Part shown: piece by piece, positions 44,110 to 56,214 of the stretch
Layout of the letters: each line of letters starts with the position of its first letter
Numbering within the stretch: the stretch's first letter is position 1
From: Tribonema minus
Lineage: Eukaryota; Sar; Xanthophyceae; Tribonematales; Tribonemataceae
Assembly (NCBI GenBank): GCA_017506865.1
Contig: JAFCMP010000556.1
Location: forward strand, 124,001-188,000
DNA length: 64,000 nt
Direction of reading: 5' to 3'
Program-made: the position numbers and the translations under genes
The notes under the pieces: generated by a model
Told to the model about the DNA's origin: nothing
The model's input: only the letters and a program-made list of their open reading frames with translations
Databases searched by the model: none

Positions 44110-45083
44110 CAATGTCTATTTCTGCAATGCGGTCAATTCCATGCAAGTCAACATTCTGCAGCAGTTCAGCAGCAGCTGCATCTGCCAAATATTAGCACCG
44201 GCCCACCGTACCGTCCGTCCGTGGTCCATATCCTTTTGGGGGGGGGCCTTTTTTGCTTTCATTTTTGAAAAGATTGCGCTTCACTGCACCTGTGTCATCG
44301 CCTGGTGGAGGGATTTAAAAGTTTACCGTGACGTTGTGGTTTGGTCATTCTGTTTTCAGAAGAAAGCCACCATAAAGAAAGCCCAGTCTATAGGTGATTA
44401 TAAGGAACCTCGTTGCTCTCAGCATTGCATGCTGATTTGGCACAACCCTGCTGGCTCAGCCCCCATCTACAACGGAAAAGAACGCCAACTTCAAGGTTGG
44501 AAGTTCGCCAAAACAGTTTTTGTTCTTCCGCCCCCGGGGCGGTTCTTCCACACACCTGCACCTGCTGGCGGCCGCCTGCCGGTTTTCCAGAACAACCAGC
44601 AGCAGCAGCAGCGTCGTGCGAGTTGCCAGAGCTAGACCGTCTGCTGGCGTTGTGGAGGCCTGCACGTGGGAGGGTGCCAGAAAGTAAGCCACTAAATTAA
44701 AACACTAATCGTCACTAATCGTCACTCACTCACTTAGCAGTGGATGCAGCAGCAGCATTAGCAAAGGGGGAACTGGGTGCAGGGCCCCTGCAACAGTAGG
44801 GTGTCACTGCCTATGACAAGCAAGACACCCAGTCTGCCGGATCGGATTGTAGACAACTGTTGTGACAACAGCAAGAAGCATCTGCACTGCACTCAGGCTG
44901 GGGCAGCAATTTCATGAAGCTTCAAGTTGTTGAACCTTGTGGGGTTGAAACGCGAACAGGTCTTGGAGCAGATGCCATTGGTTTGAATTGCGAAGGACAG
45001 GACCTGATATACGAACAGGAACCACAGAGTTGAAACCTTCAAGTGGACTTCTGTTCAAGGTGTTTAAATTACTAATTGAATTA

Positions 45084-45292
45084 AATGTACTTTCTATTAA
45101 TTCTCGCTGCGGCCGCGTCAGGGCGCGAAAAAGCCCAGATGAACTTGAATTGAATGGCATCTAACTTGAAGCTTGCTGTACGGAATCTACATGTCGTGTG
45201 ACAGTCTGAAAGTGTCTCAACGGCAACCACTAATGTACTTTTTATTAATTCTCGCTCATGTACTTTTTATTAATTCTCGCTCAGGGCGCGAT
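45084..45292. repeat. Three copies of an ATGTACTTT(T/C)TATTAATTC unit
   Basis: The phrase followed by TCGCT occurs at 45084, 45232 and 45258, twice ending in (T)CAGGGCGCG. The last two are directly adjacent. Confidence 0.8.
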
Positions 45293-46654
45293 GTACTACT
45301 AGCAAAATGACTTTCCAACTTCAAGTTGAATGCAGCTGCTTCTACTAGTAGTTCAGATGAGGCCACGCAGTTTGACTTGAGACGCCAGCAAACAGCAATT
45401 GTGTGAGCCTTTTGTGTGGTGCACATGTGTAATGGTGTCTTATGATTCAAGTTTCATATTGTGTTTCGGTTACATGTGTGAACAGCGATGGGCATGGGCA
45501 AGTCCATCCGGCGTCCACCAAGTTATGCTAGGTCATCATGGAAGCTTCAAGGCTCCAGTTCAATGTCAGATTCACTGTGGCGCTCTTGCGGGGCCCGCCT
45601 ATCGAAAGAAACGAGGACAATAGATCTCTGACCTGCCTTTTCAGTAGCTGTGCCAGTTGAGGTACAATTTGATGTTTTGAGAGGCTGTGCACTGGCACAC
45701 GAAAGTGGCTTCCGCTGGTCACTGCAGCACTCAGTCTGGTACTACCGGGTAGTTTTGTCATGTTAATGCGGCGTCATTTACTTCGTAACATAAACTGAAC
45801 ACTCACAGCAGGCTGAGCGCACAAACACATATAACAAGTCATCAATTGAGCTGAACTCGAACTTGAAGAAGTGATTCATTGTAAGTTTTCAAGTTGAGGA
45901 AGCAAGTGCTGATCAGCATCGCCGGCTGATTCATGATATGCTTAGTAGAGCAGATGCAGTAGCTGTTTGCTGAACAAGCATTTGAGCTGGCTGACCGGGT
46001 AATAAGAGCAACCGTTGAAGTTACGCTCAGGCTGCCATGAACTCGTTTAATCAATAAGCACTTGATGTGCGTTCATTATAATATGTATACAATCGTGCTA
46101 TGCTTTAACTACGTCTGCCTGACACTGTTGGCAAGGGCTGCAACAACTTTGAAAGCCATTGTACAACATGAACTTGTCGCAAAGACACCGAAACACTGCA
46201 AAAATATCAACAGGAGAGTACTTTCAACCACTGGTTGGGAAATGTCGGCCAGCCCCATTAGGTGCTGCCCGCTCTTCTGCTGTACCTACCACAGTGACTG
46301 TCGGACTGGTGGGACCTTGTTCAACGTAAGTTATAGTAACATACATTGGCCACGCATTGAAAGTGCCATCCGGCGGACGTGCAAACAGCAAGGCGCACAT
46401 AAACTATAAGACACGGACTTCTTCAACTCAGACTGGCAGCTGCAGCAGCTGAGATCCTGGCGCTGCCTCCTGCAGCGATTGCTGCGAGTCTTTCAAACTA
46501 ATGTCATTCCGCCTGACAGTGTCATCATGCTCAGAATCCATCCCTGTCTTCACAAGCCGTACTGAACAGCTAGAGGTGTAAAGTTTCCCAACTGCCAACA
46601 TGAAGGTGGCAAGTCCATACATAGCGTTGATGACTTCTACTAGACTAAGTATAC

Positions 46655-46990
46655 TATAGAAGCAAACGTCACAGTTGTAGACTTCGTGAAGTGTGGGCAC
46701 CGGCAGACTGAGTGTCCTCTTAACAGGTAGTATGCGCAACCTTCTGTTTCACATGTCAAATCTATAATCGGGATACTAATAGGCATATAAAATCCCCGTA
46801 CCTACGTAGCGATGAGGACTCCTACTAGTAGATGCTTAGCTTCTGAAGCAAAACATCACAGTTGTAGACTTCGTGAAATGTGGGCACCGGCAGACTGAGT
46901 GTCCTTCTCAACAGGTAGTATGCGTAACTTTCTGTTTCACATGTTAAATTTATAATCGGGATACTTATAGGCATAGAAAATCCCCATCTC
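46655..46990. repeat. Direct repeat of about 150 bp, two copies
   Basis: About 46650-46797 and 46835-46986 share GTTGTAGACTTCGTGAA, GTGGGCACCGGCAGACTGAG and CAGGTAGTATGCG, through to a terminal AAAATCCCC. The second copy ends about 120 bp before the start of SGNH gene C, so the array may lie in its promoter region. Confidence 0.8.
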
Positions 46991-47110
46991 CGCCTTGTGC
47001 TGCACTGCAAGGCAGCTGTCACAGTGCCCGTTTGAAAGCCCTCAGACGCCTTCAAAGTCTCCGAGTCACTCCCCCTGACCATTGTCTGACATGTGGACGC
47101 AGACGACCCC

Positions 47111-49915
47111 ATGAAGCGCCGGATATACGGCGGGCTCGCACTGTGCATACGCGCGCAGCAGGCGTCCGCAGCCAACGGCGACAAATGCTGGGCCGCCGCC
47201 GCCGACGCCGTCGCGAGCGCCGAAGCGGCGGCAGCGCAGTGCGAAATGATCGGGTGTGCGCACCTCGACGACCTCCCGGAGAGCTGGTCGCGCGACTACC
47301 CTCTCACCCCTGCGATGCTCGCGCGAGTCGCGCCGTACAGCGGCAACACGCGCAGGCTGCGAGAGAAGCTGCGGCGAGCGCGCGCGGGAGGCAAGCTCAC
47401 GGTCGTCGCCCTGGGGGGCAGCGTGACAATGGGCATCGACACCGACGAGGATCCGGCTGCTTGGCCAGAAAAAAGGTGGTGCCGACGTCTCGAGGCGTGG
47501 CTGCGCGCGCGCGCTTCCCCGCCGCGGCGGTCGAGGTGCGGGTCAGAGCGTACTCCGGGTGCCACTCCATCTGCCAGCTGCAGCACCTCTTCAAGACCAT
47601 GCCGAAGGACGACGACATCGACATCATCCTCCTGGACACGGCGTCCAACGACGCGTGGATGCGCCAGGGCCACCAGTACGAGATTGGCAATCTCGAACTG
47701 CAGGAGGACAAGCTGGCCCCCGCCAACGAAGTCATCGTGCGCCACGCGCTGTCCCTGCGCAGTGAGCCCGCCATCATCTACATATCCTCGTTCATCGCCA
47801 GCGCCAATGTGCGGCAGCACTGGGAGGTGCAGGAGTGGGTGCGGCCGATTCTAGAGCCGTATGGTGTGCACATGGTGTCCTACCGGGATGTGGTGTGGCC
47901 GGTGTTTGAAGACCAGAGCCCGGCAGTGCGCGATGTGTTCTGGGAGCCGAGGAAGCCTGTCGCGCCTGGCGCTGTGTATATCCATCCTGGCCACAGGTGA
48001 GCTGTGACGCAGCAGAAACATATGTCCGCAGGGTGTTATATGCTCATTGTTTGCAGTGCTTTCATTCATTCTCAATGTGGTGTCGCATGCAGCTTGGTGA
48101 AAGGTCGTCATACCCCCTTCGGCCCGCCTTTGGAGAGACGTTACATGTACTCCAGTACTTCCTGTTTCATTCAATTGCTTCAAGCACTTGCCCCATGATG
48201 TAGGACACCAATTCATCACCTACAGCACACTCTATGACCCCATACCACTCACGCCCATCACTCCAGGCAGTGCCACTTACCATTTTAATGCGCTCCTGAT
48301 TCCCGTTTGCGCCTAGTGCGCTCAAAACTAGCGTACACACCATGCAATGCATAATGGCTCCAGTGGTCACCTTTTTGTACTTGCTTGAGCTGGCCCACTG
48401 CGTGGGAACACACCACGATCATGCCAAGTACGCCGTATGACGGCGCATCTTGCGGTACTGTGTGCACCTTCACATCAAAATCTGGTAGTTGGTGATAGCC
48501 TCGTCATGAACTCATCACAATACACGTCAATTTCAGAGCTGAGGATGCCGAAGACTGTGTGCTTCATGTGCACTCCCACAGATGCGGGCAGTACACACAT
48601 GAATGCAGCGAGTGCATCATGTGTGTGCACTTCAAATCAGGGCAAAGTAATGGCAAAACTAGCAGCATCACACGGCTCTCACCTCTCCAGCAGCAGCGAC
48701 CTTTGAGCCCATTACGTCTGAACTCAACTTTGGGGGGGGGGGGCTACCAGATGCAACTTTTGGCGGCTAATGATTTGCCGGAACGGTGTGAACTGACAAA
48801 GCAGATCTGTATTAGTGCATTATTTGGGCTTGCTTCAAGTCAAGCCTGGATGCGTAGTGTTGCGCTGCTGCCATGTGGCGATGTGCATGACCCTCGCTGG
48901 CTGCTTGTACTGCTTCACTGCCACTGGCGCCTCATGCACTGCCTGTAGAAGCAAAAGTCTAATACATGATGTAACCTGCAGGCCTGAGCGCTGCGGCGCA
49001 GCAGACCACGATCTAGAAGTCAGGCAAGCTAACTTCAAAAGCCTGTATACTGGCGAGGGGGCACGACGACAGTTCACAAACTGCCATGTCAAGCCACTAC
49101 CAATGAATGTGTGCCTCATGCTCGCACTTCTGTCTGCTGCGGCCGTGCCCAGGGCGCACCAGCTCTACGCAGATACGCTGGCGTACTTTCTCGACGGCGA
49201 GTACGTGGCAGCATGCCAAGCGCACAACAACAACTCGGCGTCCGGCGCCGACTCGGAGGCTCAGTTCAGGACGCCCGCAGACGCGCCCCTCCTGCCGCAA
49301 ACGGCGGGCATGGAGCACGTCCTCTGCGACGGCAGCGCTCCGCACACCAGCATGGAGCCGTCCGACCCGTCGACATTTCCCGCGGGCTCCATCGTTCAGA
49401 CGGCGGGCTGGGCGATCTTCCCGGAGCACAAGAACAGGACGGGGTACATAGGCTACGGCCTGCTCACGCCGCACGCGGTGCTGGAGCTCGAGCTGGCGTG
49501 CCACGCGCACGCCACCCTCTCCGTGACGTACCTGAGGAGCTACGAGCAGGTGGGCGTGGTGCGCGTCTTCAACGGCGCCGAGCCCGATGCAGCAGCGCTC
49601 AGCGGTGACAGCACCAGGCGCCTACGCGGCGAAGGCCGCGGCACTGCCGCCGCGGAGCTGGTGATAGATGCCCTGTACGTCGCAGACAGAGCGTCGACTC
49701 CACATACGGCGCACCTGCCGCTGGATGAGTCGTTTCTGTCCCCCCGGCAATTAGTGGAACCCCCAGAGGATCCGCTCGTGAAGTTGTACAGCGTGTCGTT
49801 TCAGTTGCTAGGGCCGCCTGATGCGGACACGTTCTTTGGGAATGATAGTCTGAGAGATGAGGTGTGGATTCGCGGCGGCTGGAAGTTCAAGATTTTGAAG
49901 TTGGCGTGCTGCTAA
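47111..49915 (+). pseudogene. SGNH-hydrolase-like protein C, frameshifted
   Basis: Exons 47111-47996 and 49153-49915 align along their length with gene B and share the intron position after the late His motif. The first frame covers the N-terminus, MIGCAHLDDLPESW, PYSGNTRRLRE and VALGGSVTMG. At 47501-47514 a GC run (CTGCGCGCGCGCGCTTCC) has two nucleotides too many compared with B's WLRRRFP, and the reading moves to another frame giving YSGCHSICQ, LLDTASND and YIHPGHR. Ignoring the extra 2 nt gives 548 residues. The Asp before the late His is Val here, unlike B. The second exon is intact (AHQLYADTLAYFL, YIGYGLLTPHAVLELEL, GGWKFKILKLACC). Either the gene is recently broken or the GC run is a sequence error. 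The start ATG 47111 precedes a weak signal-peptide-like segment. Confidence 0.8.
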
Positions 49916-52900
49916 ATAGAGCTAGCCGCAGCAGCACTTAGAGGGTGCGTCATTATCACATGGATCATAAGGTTGAGACGATGTGCCAACCGCCAAATCT
50001 TAGGTGGCTTTGTTGCATGCGGTGCGTGTTTGACGCCAAAGATCATTTAGCCTTGCTGTACACTATAGCGGATGCACGAGACCGTGGCCAATAAATGACA
50101 CCTAGATCTGTGTTGGGCATCTCTCATGTGATCATGTCACAAATGTGCCACTGATGTTGTACATTTGCCAGCAACTTGCTGAATTGCCTACATATCACAT
50201 CTCTTATGTGATCATGTCTTAAATGTGCCACTGATACGAGGTACTGCTGCAAGCATAGGTTGGTGAGATCGCTTGTATAAAATATGTGCAGTTCAGTTGG
50301 CAAGCTGCCTAAGCAGCTACGCTAGCAATCCATGCAAATAGTGTTTTCAATAGAGAATTGCAACTATCTGCAAGCTTGCGGCTTTGCTGTGTGCGGCTTC
50401 ATATGTGCATACTTCGACATAGCAACATTACAGGGTCCAGGAACATTCAAGTTCAACAGCGTAAAACCACTTGAACCGTTTGATTAGCAATTGTTTGGTA
50501 CGCTATCATTTGTTGGATGCTGCATGCACTGCACATCTGTAGACGGCAAGTGCTAGCTGCGGCGCATAATTACCCTTTTTTGAGCGTAATTGGATTTTAC
50601 TTGAGTGGGCTGCGCTGCGACAAGGCGTTGACGATGCATTGAGTCTATATGCAAGGAGGCCTACTTTAAAGACAGCAAGCACTGCATGAGCCGCTTTCTG
50701 CATTGTACAGTTGGTAAGCCCCACCGCGGCAAGGATGCTATAGTGCAGCAGGATGTCGAGTGACACCGCTAGCGCTCGCCCCATTGATGCTCAAAGTAAC
50801 AATGACGCGTGCGCAACGCATGACGGCTTGGGGTCCATGCTGATCAGGCCACCCCAACAGTGTTTTGAAGGTTCTACTGGCCAGCTCTGAGCACTGATGT
50901 CACTCACTCTTTCAGATGCTCATGCATGCCAGAAGCGCCATGCTGCCAGTGGCACTTTCAGCCGCTTTGCGTTCATGATCGCGCTCACGCATGTGTACTA
51001 GTGCAATTCATCAAACCTCATCAGTGTTGGGACAGAACAAGCATCATCACATAACACGTCGCCAGCATGGCTGGCACCAAGCCCATCCTGCTTGTTGCTG
51101 TGCAGTGTGATCAAGACGGTGATGGTGGCCTGATTCCGCCAATCAGCAATGCTGGATGTTGGTTTTGCAAATGCAACGTGCTATGTGCAGACATGTCCTG
51201 CAAGGCATTGATGCATTGTCATGGTGAAGACCTGGGGCAAATTTATCTAGAAGTATGCACTCCTGTTGCCATTGCAGTACCTGAGTGTGCTGCACCGGTG
51301 AGGGTCATTGCATGCACCGAGTCAAGCGGCATGGGCATGGGTGTGCGAAGCGCGTCGTGTTGTGTGTGTGAAGCCAGGCACAGCAGCAGAAGTTTTTGTT
51401 CTGCAACCACCACACGCCGATCAACACCAGGCAACGCCAGGACAGCGCATCACCAAATGGTCAACTTTGCTCAGGCGTTTGATGAAAATTATTATTGACC
51501 GCAGTAAACCGGTACAGAAGTATTCAAGTGTCCCTGTGTCACATCAGTCTCAATTGCTGGGCGCTGCGCAGCTGCTGAGGACGATAGTTGACTATGCAAC
51601 CTGCTTCGCAACTGACAGGCACTCACAGCGGGCCTGAAGAGCCAGGTACAATTGCTCTGCATCGCAGGCTTCGTTGAGTGTAACTGAAACGGCAAAAATA
51701 CCTGGGGTGTCTGATAAACCGACAACACAGCATCAATGCAGTGCCATCCAGGCTCTAAACTTAAGAGGGGTGGACGCTGGCCAGCTAAAGCACTGCCGCA
51801 CCTGCGGGTGGGCACTGATGCCGCAGTGTCATAAACATAGCTGCGCTATCTAGTCAACCCATCATCGTTGACATGCAGCGTTATAGAGGCCGGCCCGCTA
51901 CTGATTGTACCAGTATACTTAATAGTATGAGCGCGCTTCAGGCAGCACCCGCTGTACACATAACACACTGCTGACCACAAATTGGTTGATTGAGCCCCGA
52001 CCAGGGCGGTGATCGCGAGGTATCAGCCTTGCTGGCTCTTGACCTTGTGGAACGACGCCAGATTGTACCTGAGGCACGCAATGGGCAGAAAATCAAGGCA
52101 GGCAGCGGACGGTGCATGATTGTGGAGTGTCAAGACAGCTGCGCAGCTGTGAGGCATGATCGACATAGATGGGCCGCAGGGGATGCAGCGAATTTGGCGA
52201 CGGAGTCTTACAAACGAGGCATGCTGTGCCATGGCGCACATTGAATGGCCACACAGCTTGAAATTGGGATTAATCAGGCCTGATCCTCGCCGGCATGAAA
52301 ACGACGGTCGTATAGACCATTCCGGAAGCACAGTACCGCACCACCTCTCTTTGAGAAGCGGAAAACTATAGCAGCGCGCAGTGTGCGCAATAGCAGCATG
52401 CATGATGGGCACTGCGTAGATTCGAAATGTGTGCTGGCAAATGCTCATGGGAGACTTTGCAAACTGATTCCCAAATTGTCGTGTCACACAGTGTGGGCAC
52501 CCAGTATGACACACCTTCACTTGCATCCTACGCTTCAAATGCTTAAAAGCAAGGTATGTTGTCAAGAAGCTGCATCAGCCACCAAAGTGTGGCCTGCGTT
52601 ATGTGCAAACATGGAGAATAGTTCACATGTTGCATGTCACATGTACATGAGTTACGTGCAGACACCGAGGATAGTTCACATGCCATCAGTGAGTACACAA
52701 TTACTCTTCACGACAGTTGCGACTACCGTCAGAATTGCTGAAGTCCACGTTTCGAAATATGCACGTAGTCGCATGCCAAGGCCCGCCTGCTGCGAGACTG
52801 CAGCGGTATAGTTGACTAAGCGCTTCCAGCGCTCAGTCGCAAACATGTCAAACACAGTGCTTCCAGTTCATATTGTACTGAATTTTTGGTTGTTCAATTC

Positions 52901-53430
52901 AAGAGGCACGCACAACTTGAAGTAGCAAGGCTAACAGCATCAGGGCATGCTTTGGCTAGAGGCTGCAAGAAGCAGCCAAGGAGAATTATCACGTGCACGT
53001 GGTTGGATTATTGTACACTTTGGTGAGCGTGATCCTTGCCCCCAGGCTGCTGGCAATGCAGAGTCTAACCAGAACCTGTCTTCGGTGTTGAGTGCTCTGG
53101 CCGTATTGCAAGCTGCATGGCTGCTGGCCATTTGCGATTCCAATGAGCAAAACGCAAGAGTGGTCTTGACGCCGCCATTCAAGTCAGTCCACCAGGACAT
53201 GGTTGCTGGCAGCTGGTGCCAACCTGTACACAAGACGCTTCTTAGTGTTTATGTATGTTTTGCCCGCCACAGCCCAGTGCGAGCCTCAATTAAGCATCCG
53301 TGAGCAGTCAAAGGTGCGGTATGAAGCACACTCAGTGACACCTAGGGTATGATCTCTTGATCTTCGAGTACTACTTGCAGTTGTCACTACTTTCACTTTT
53401 CAACAACTAGTCTAGGTGACTTGAGCATGA
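49916..53430. other. Intergenic region, no gene recognised
   Basis: About 3.5 kb of near-even base composition with only short frames. A direct repeat is listed separately. If the methyltransferase gene to the right has a further 3' exon, it would lie here, but I could not identify one. Confidence 0.5.
50117..50235. repeat. Direct repeat, two copies of about 38 bp
   Basis: CATCTCTCATGTGATCATGTCACAAATGTGCCACTGATG at 50117 recurs with a few changes at 50199, about 82 bp apart. Confidence 0.8.
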
Positions 53431-53800
53431 AGGTGATCTTGCTGCTGACTCACAGGCGTAGGAGGCGTCAAATGCACGCGCTAGTGGCACCATGCCTCGC
53501 ACTCACCGTATGTCACGACTTCTCGCAGTAGTTCACTATTCCACAACCGCCGAGTAACTAGCTGACTTGAGCATGAAGTGCATCTTTGCCGCTGACTCAG
53601 ACTTTGCTGCTGACTCAAAAGGCGCATGAGGCGTTGACTGCGTCACCAACGACACCGTGCTTTGCGCTCACCGCATGTCATGAAGGCCTGCCTCCTTGTG
53701 CAGACAACCACTTGCTGACTTGGGCATGAAGTAGATCTTTGCTGCTGACTCGCAGGCGCATGATCGTTGCGCGCACTCACCGAATGTCATGAAGGCCTGC
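53430..53800 (-). repeat. Copies of methyltransferase exon 3 end plus donor-like site
   Basis: Three units of 110-170 bp each contain CTTGAGCATGAAG or CTTGGGCATGAAG, TGCTGACTC and then GC(A/G)CTCACCG(N)ATGTCA. On the coding strand the last part is GACAT(N)CGGTGAG(T/C)GC, the end of exon 3. The copies at about 53495 and 53660 are decayed and the real exon end is at 53777-53815. Confidence 0.8.
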
Positions 53801-56214
53801 CTCCTGGTACCGCGTCTCGCCCGTCATCCACCCCGTCGCGTCGTGCCGCCAGAACATCTTCAGGCCGCAGGCGTGCATGATGTTGACGATGGCGTTGACT
53901 GCGGGACTGGAGCCGCCGCCGTAGCGCGCGTCGAATGAGTAGTGGTGCCACTCCAGCGTTACCTGCAGGGTTGAACACAGCGTATTTTGTGAAGTCTATT
54001 GCTGTGTTTAAATGCCCTTTTGTGGTGGACAAGTTTGCTCGGGATCGAGCAGGCAGAGTCACCAGACAACACAGCATACTTTGTGAAGTTTATTACTAAG
54101 TTCAAGTGCGCCTGTTGCGGTGGACTGCATGCTCGGAACCGAGCAGAACGCCACATGATAGTGGTGCCATTCCAGCGTTACCTGTAGGGTTGCGCAACAG
54201 CGTACTCTGAGGTGATTTCTGAGTTCAAGTGCGCATCTTGTGGTGGACTGTATGCTCGGAATCGAGCAGACTCGTCACATGCCCCGCGAATTCGCCCTTC
54301 ACGCAGCACGTTATCATGTTGAGGTATGCTCAAGACGTATTCCTGGCTGCCAAATACGCCCCAAGTACGCCGTATCTGTGTGGCGTAATGGAAACGAATC
54401 AAAAGATTGTAGAGCTCTAGGTGACAAGGAGCAGTTAGCCGCAAGTGCCTTCCACCGTTAGCCGTGGTCGCCACTTTTGCAGCCATTGGCCACGAGTCAA
54501 ACAGTGCCATCATATGCATACTAGAAGTCAAAAGGCTTCGGTTTGCAAGCTTTTCTAGCATTCGAGGCATGTAATACGTTTTCGTGCAACCCTACTACTA
54601 GTAAGTTACCTGTTTTGCAGGCAGGCAACCCAGGGAGTCCAGGGCGTCCTCCAGGAGGGAGAACTCGGACCCCTCAACGTCCAGTTTCACTGCAGAAGTT
54701 GCAGTGCGGGGCATCAAGGCACAGAACTCACTCAGAGGCGCTTTGCAGTTGAAGTTACCGTCCTTGGCAAAGGACACACACATACGTTTGCCCTGCAATG
54801 ACTTTGATGAACATGGGTTCTTCGCTGCTGCCCCAATACGACTGCAGGCACGGTGTCAGATCGCACTGTGACTGATTCTGGCGGTGAGCATCATGTATGG
54901 CAATACACCACACTGTCAGGTGCTGTTGACGGAGACCTGATGATCATTACTAACCAAGAGTGCAGTCGTGAAGGTGCAACCCTACATAAAGAGACGTCAG
55001 GTGCTGTTGACAGGAACCTAATGAGCATGACTGAGCAAGAGTGGAGTCTCGTGAAAGTGCAACACTAACAAGATCAGCAGTCGTCACAGGTGACAGTACT
55101 TTACGGCAATGCCTGCTCACTTGCGTTGCAACACTAGCGATATGACTAGTTGTTGCAGATAGCAGTACTTTACGGCAATGCCTCCTCACTAGCACACTAA
55201 GCAGGTGTGGCAGGTGACAGTGCTTTGCGGCAATGCCTCCACACTAGCAAAATAAGCAGGTGTTGCAGGTGACAGTACTTTGCGGCAATGCCTCCACACT
55301 AGCAAAATAACCAGTTGATGCAGGTGACAGTGCTTTGCGGCAATGCCTCCTCACTTACGCAGGTCAATCTCGCGCCCCTCGTGCCCCAGCTCCTTCATAA
55401 TGGTCCCTAGCGTCTTGACCGGCAGGGTGAAGACGTCCTTCGGGTTGTCCTGTGGGTACACGTCGCGCACGATAGACACCTGCCCCCAGTCATACTGATG
55501 CAGCTGAATGTCGCCGTCCGTGCCGGCTGCGCCGTAGGGGTGGAAGTGGTAGTTGGGCAGCTTTGCCACCTCGCTGGTCGGGAACCACTTCAGGGTGATA
55601 GGGCTGGGGTCGAAGGCGTGAACCTCGCAGTTGAACGTCTTCGCCATGACCTCGCCGAACTCCGGATCCTCCCTGATGCCGAAGTCGTAGACGAGGCAGT
55701 TGCCTTGCCCGGGTGTCCAGTCATCGAGGCAGACGTCATGGTCGAAACTGCCCGGGCACTGATCCCTCCCGGCTGCACAGCCGTACTCGCTGAGATTCGA
55801 CATGTGTTTGCAGGTGGAGCTGTACTTGGCATTGAAACCGAAGAACGGGTCCTTAAGCCAGCCGGTTGCAGAGGCAACCTTCAGCTCCAGCAGCCTTAGG
55901 CGTTGAGACGAGGTCAGGCCATGCGGAATCCGCACATTGGTCACATCGTCTAGATACGAGCGAGCTGGCCCGACGGGTGTAGCAGGTGCGGCTGCTCCGT
56001 TCTCAGCTTCTCTGGCTGATTGTAGCTGCCGCAGCTGCTGCTCCTCGAGCTCATGCACTCTATCTGCGAGCCTGTTCAATGTCTCCTTTAGTGCCTGGGA
56101 GCTATCGACGCCACTGCTGCCCAGGCGCAAGCCAACCAACACAAGCAGCAGCGCACCGCCTGCTATGAGGCCAATTGTAAGCCTCCTATCGCTACTGTGG
56201 CTGACCTTCCCCAT
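53777..56214 (-). CDS. Membrane-anchored FkbM/METTL24-like methyltransferase
   Basis: Exons 56214-55359, 54689-54610 and 53962-53777 join in phase to give 373 residues. A hydrophobic segment at residues ~14-31 (IGLIAGGALLLVLVGLRL) after a basic N-terminus makes a type II anchor, followed by a short coiled coil (LNRLADRVHELEEQQLRQL). The catalytic part contains CLVYDFGIREDPEFGEVMA (SAM-binding loop region), VHAFDPSPITLKW, and across the first junction IDLLKLDVEGSEFSLLED, the FkbM/METTL24 signature. The last exon has VTLEWHHYSFDARYGGGSSP. The family methylates sugars or small molecules using SAM; here an extracytoplasmic glycan is the likely target. The TGA at 53777 overlaps a good donor (CG|GTGAGT), so a further exon is possible. 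All three exon edges have tandem copies in the introns. Confidence 0.8.
54135..54190 (-). repeat. Copy of methyltransferase exon 3 acceptor side
   Basis: CTACAG followed by GTAACGCTGGAATGGCACCA matches the exon start at 53962 with two synonymous changes in the first eight codons and then diverges. The flanking phrases TGTGTT/GTTGCGCAA, GTGGACA/GTGGACTG and GCTCGGNATCGAGCAG also recur around 54040, 54125 and 54250, so the unit extends into intron DNA. Confidence 0.8.
55085..55350 (-). repeat. Five tandem units at the exon 1 donor of the methyltransferase
   Basis: Units of about 60-65 bp share GCAGGTGACAGT(A/G)CTTT(A/G)CGGCAATGCCTCC(T/A)CACT. They begin immediately beyond the exon 1 donor (55358) and march into the intron, with identity highest in the middle units. 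The donor itself (TGCGTAAGTG) survives only next to the exon and is degenerate in the copies. Confidence 0.9.

Larger units (their letters stand above)
43750..47110. other. Intergenic region between SGNH genes B and C
   Basis: No exon with splice support was found in about 3.4 kb. It is less GC-rich than the genes and holds several local repeats listed separately. Short hydrophobic frames around 44000-44300 derive from a TTTTG microsatellite. Confidence 0.5.

Noticed and set aside
44054..44635. 193-residue frame with a hydrophobic start
   Set aside because: The hydrophobic part is translated TTTTG microsatellite and the rest has no coding signature.
47032..48000. 322-residue frame as an independent gene
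   Set aside because: Its first half is out of frame with the SGNH family; only the part after 47515 matches, so it is the shifted half of gene C.
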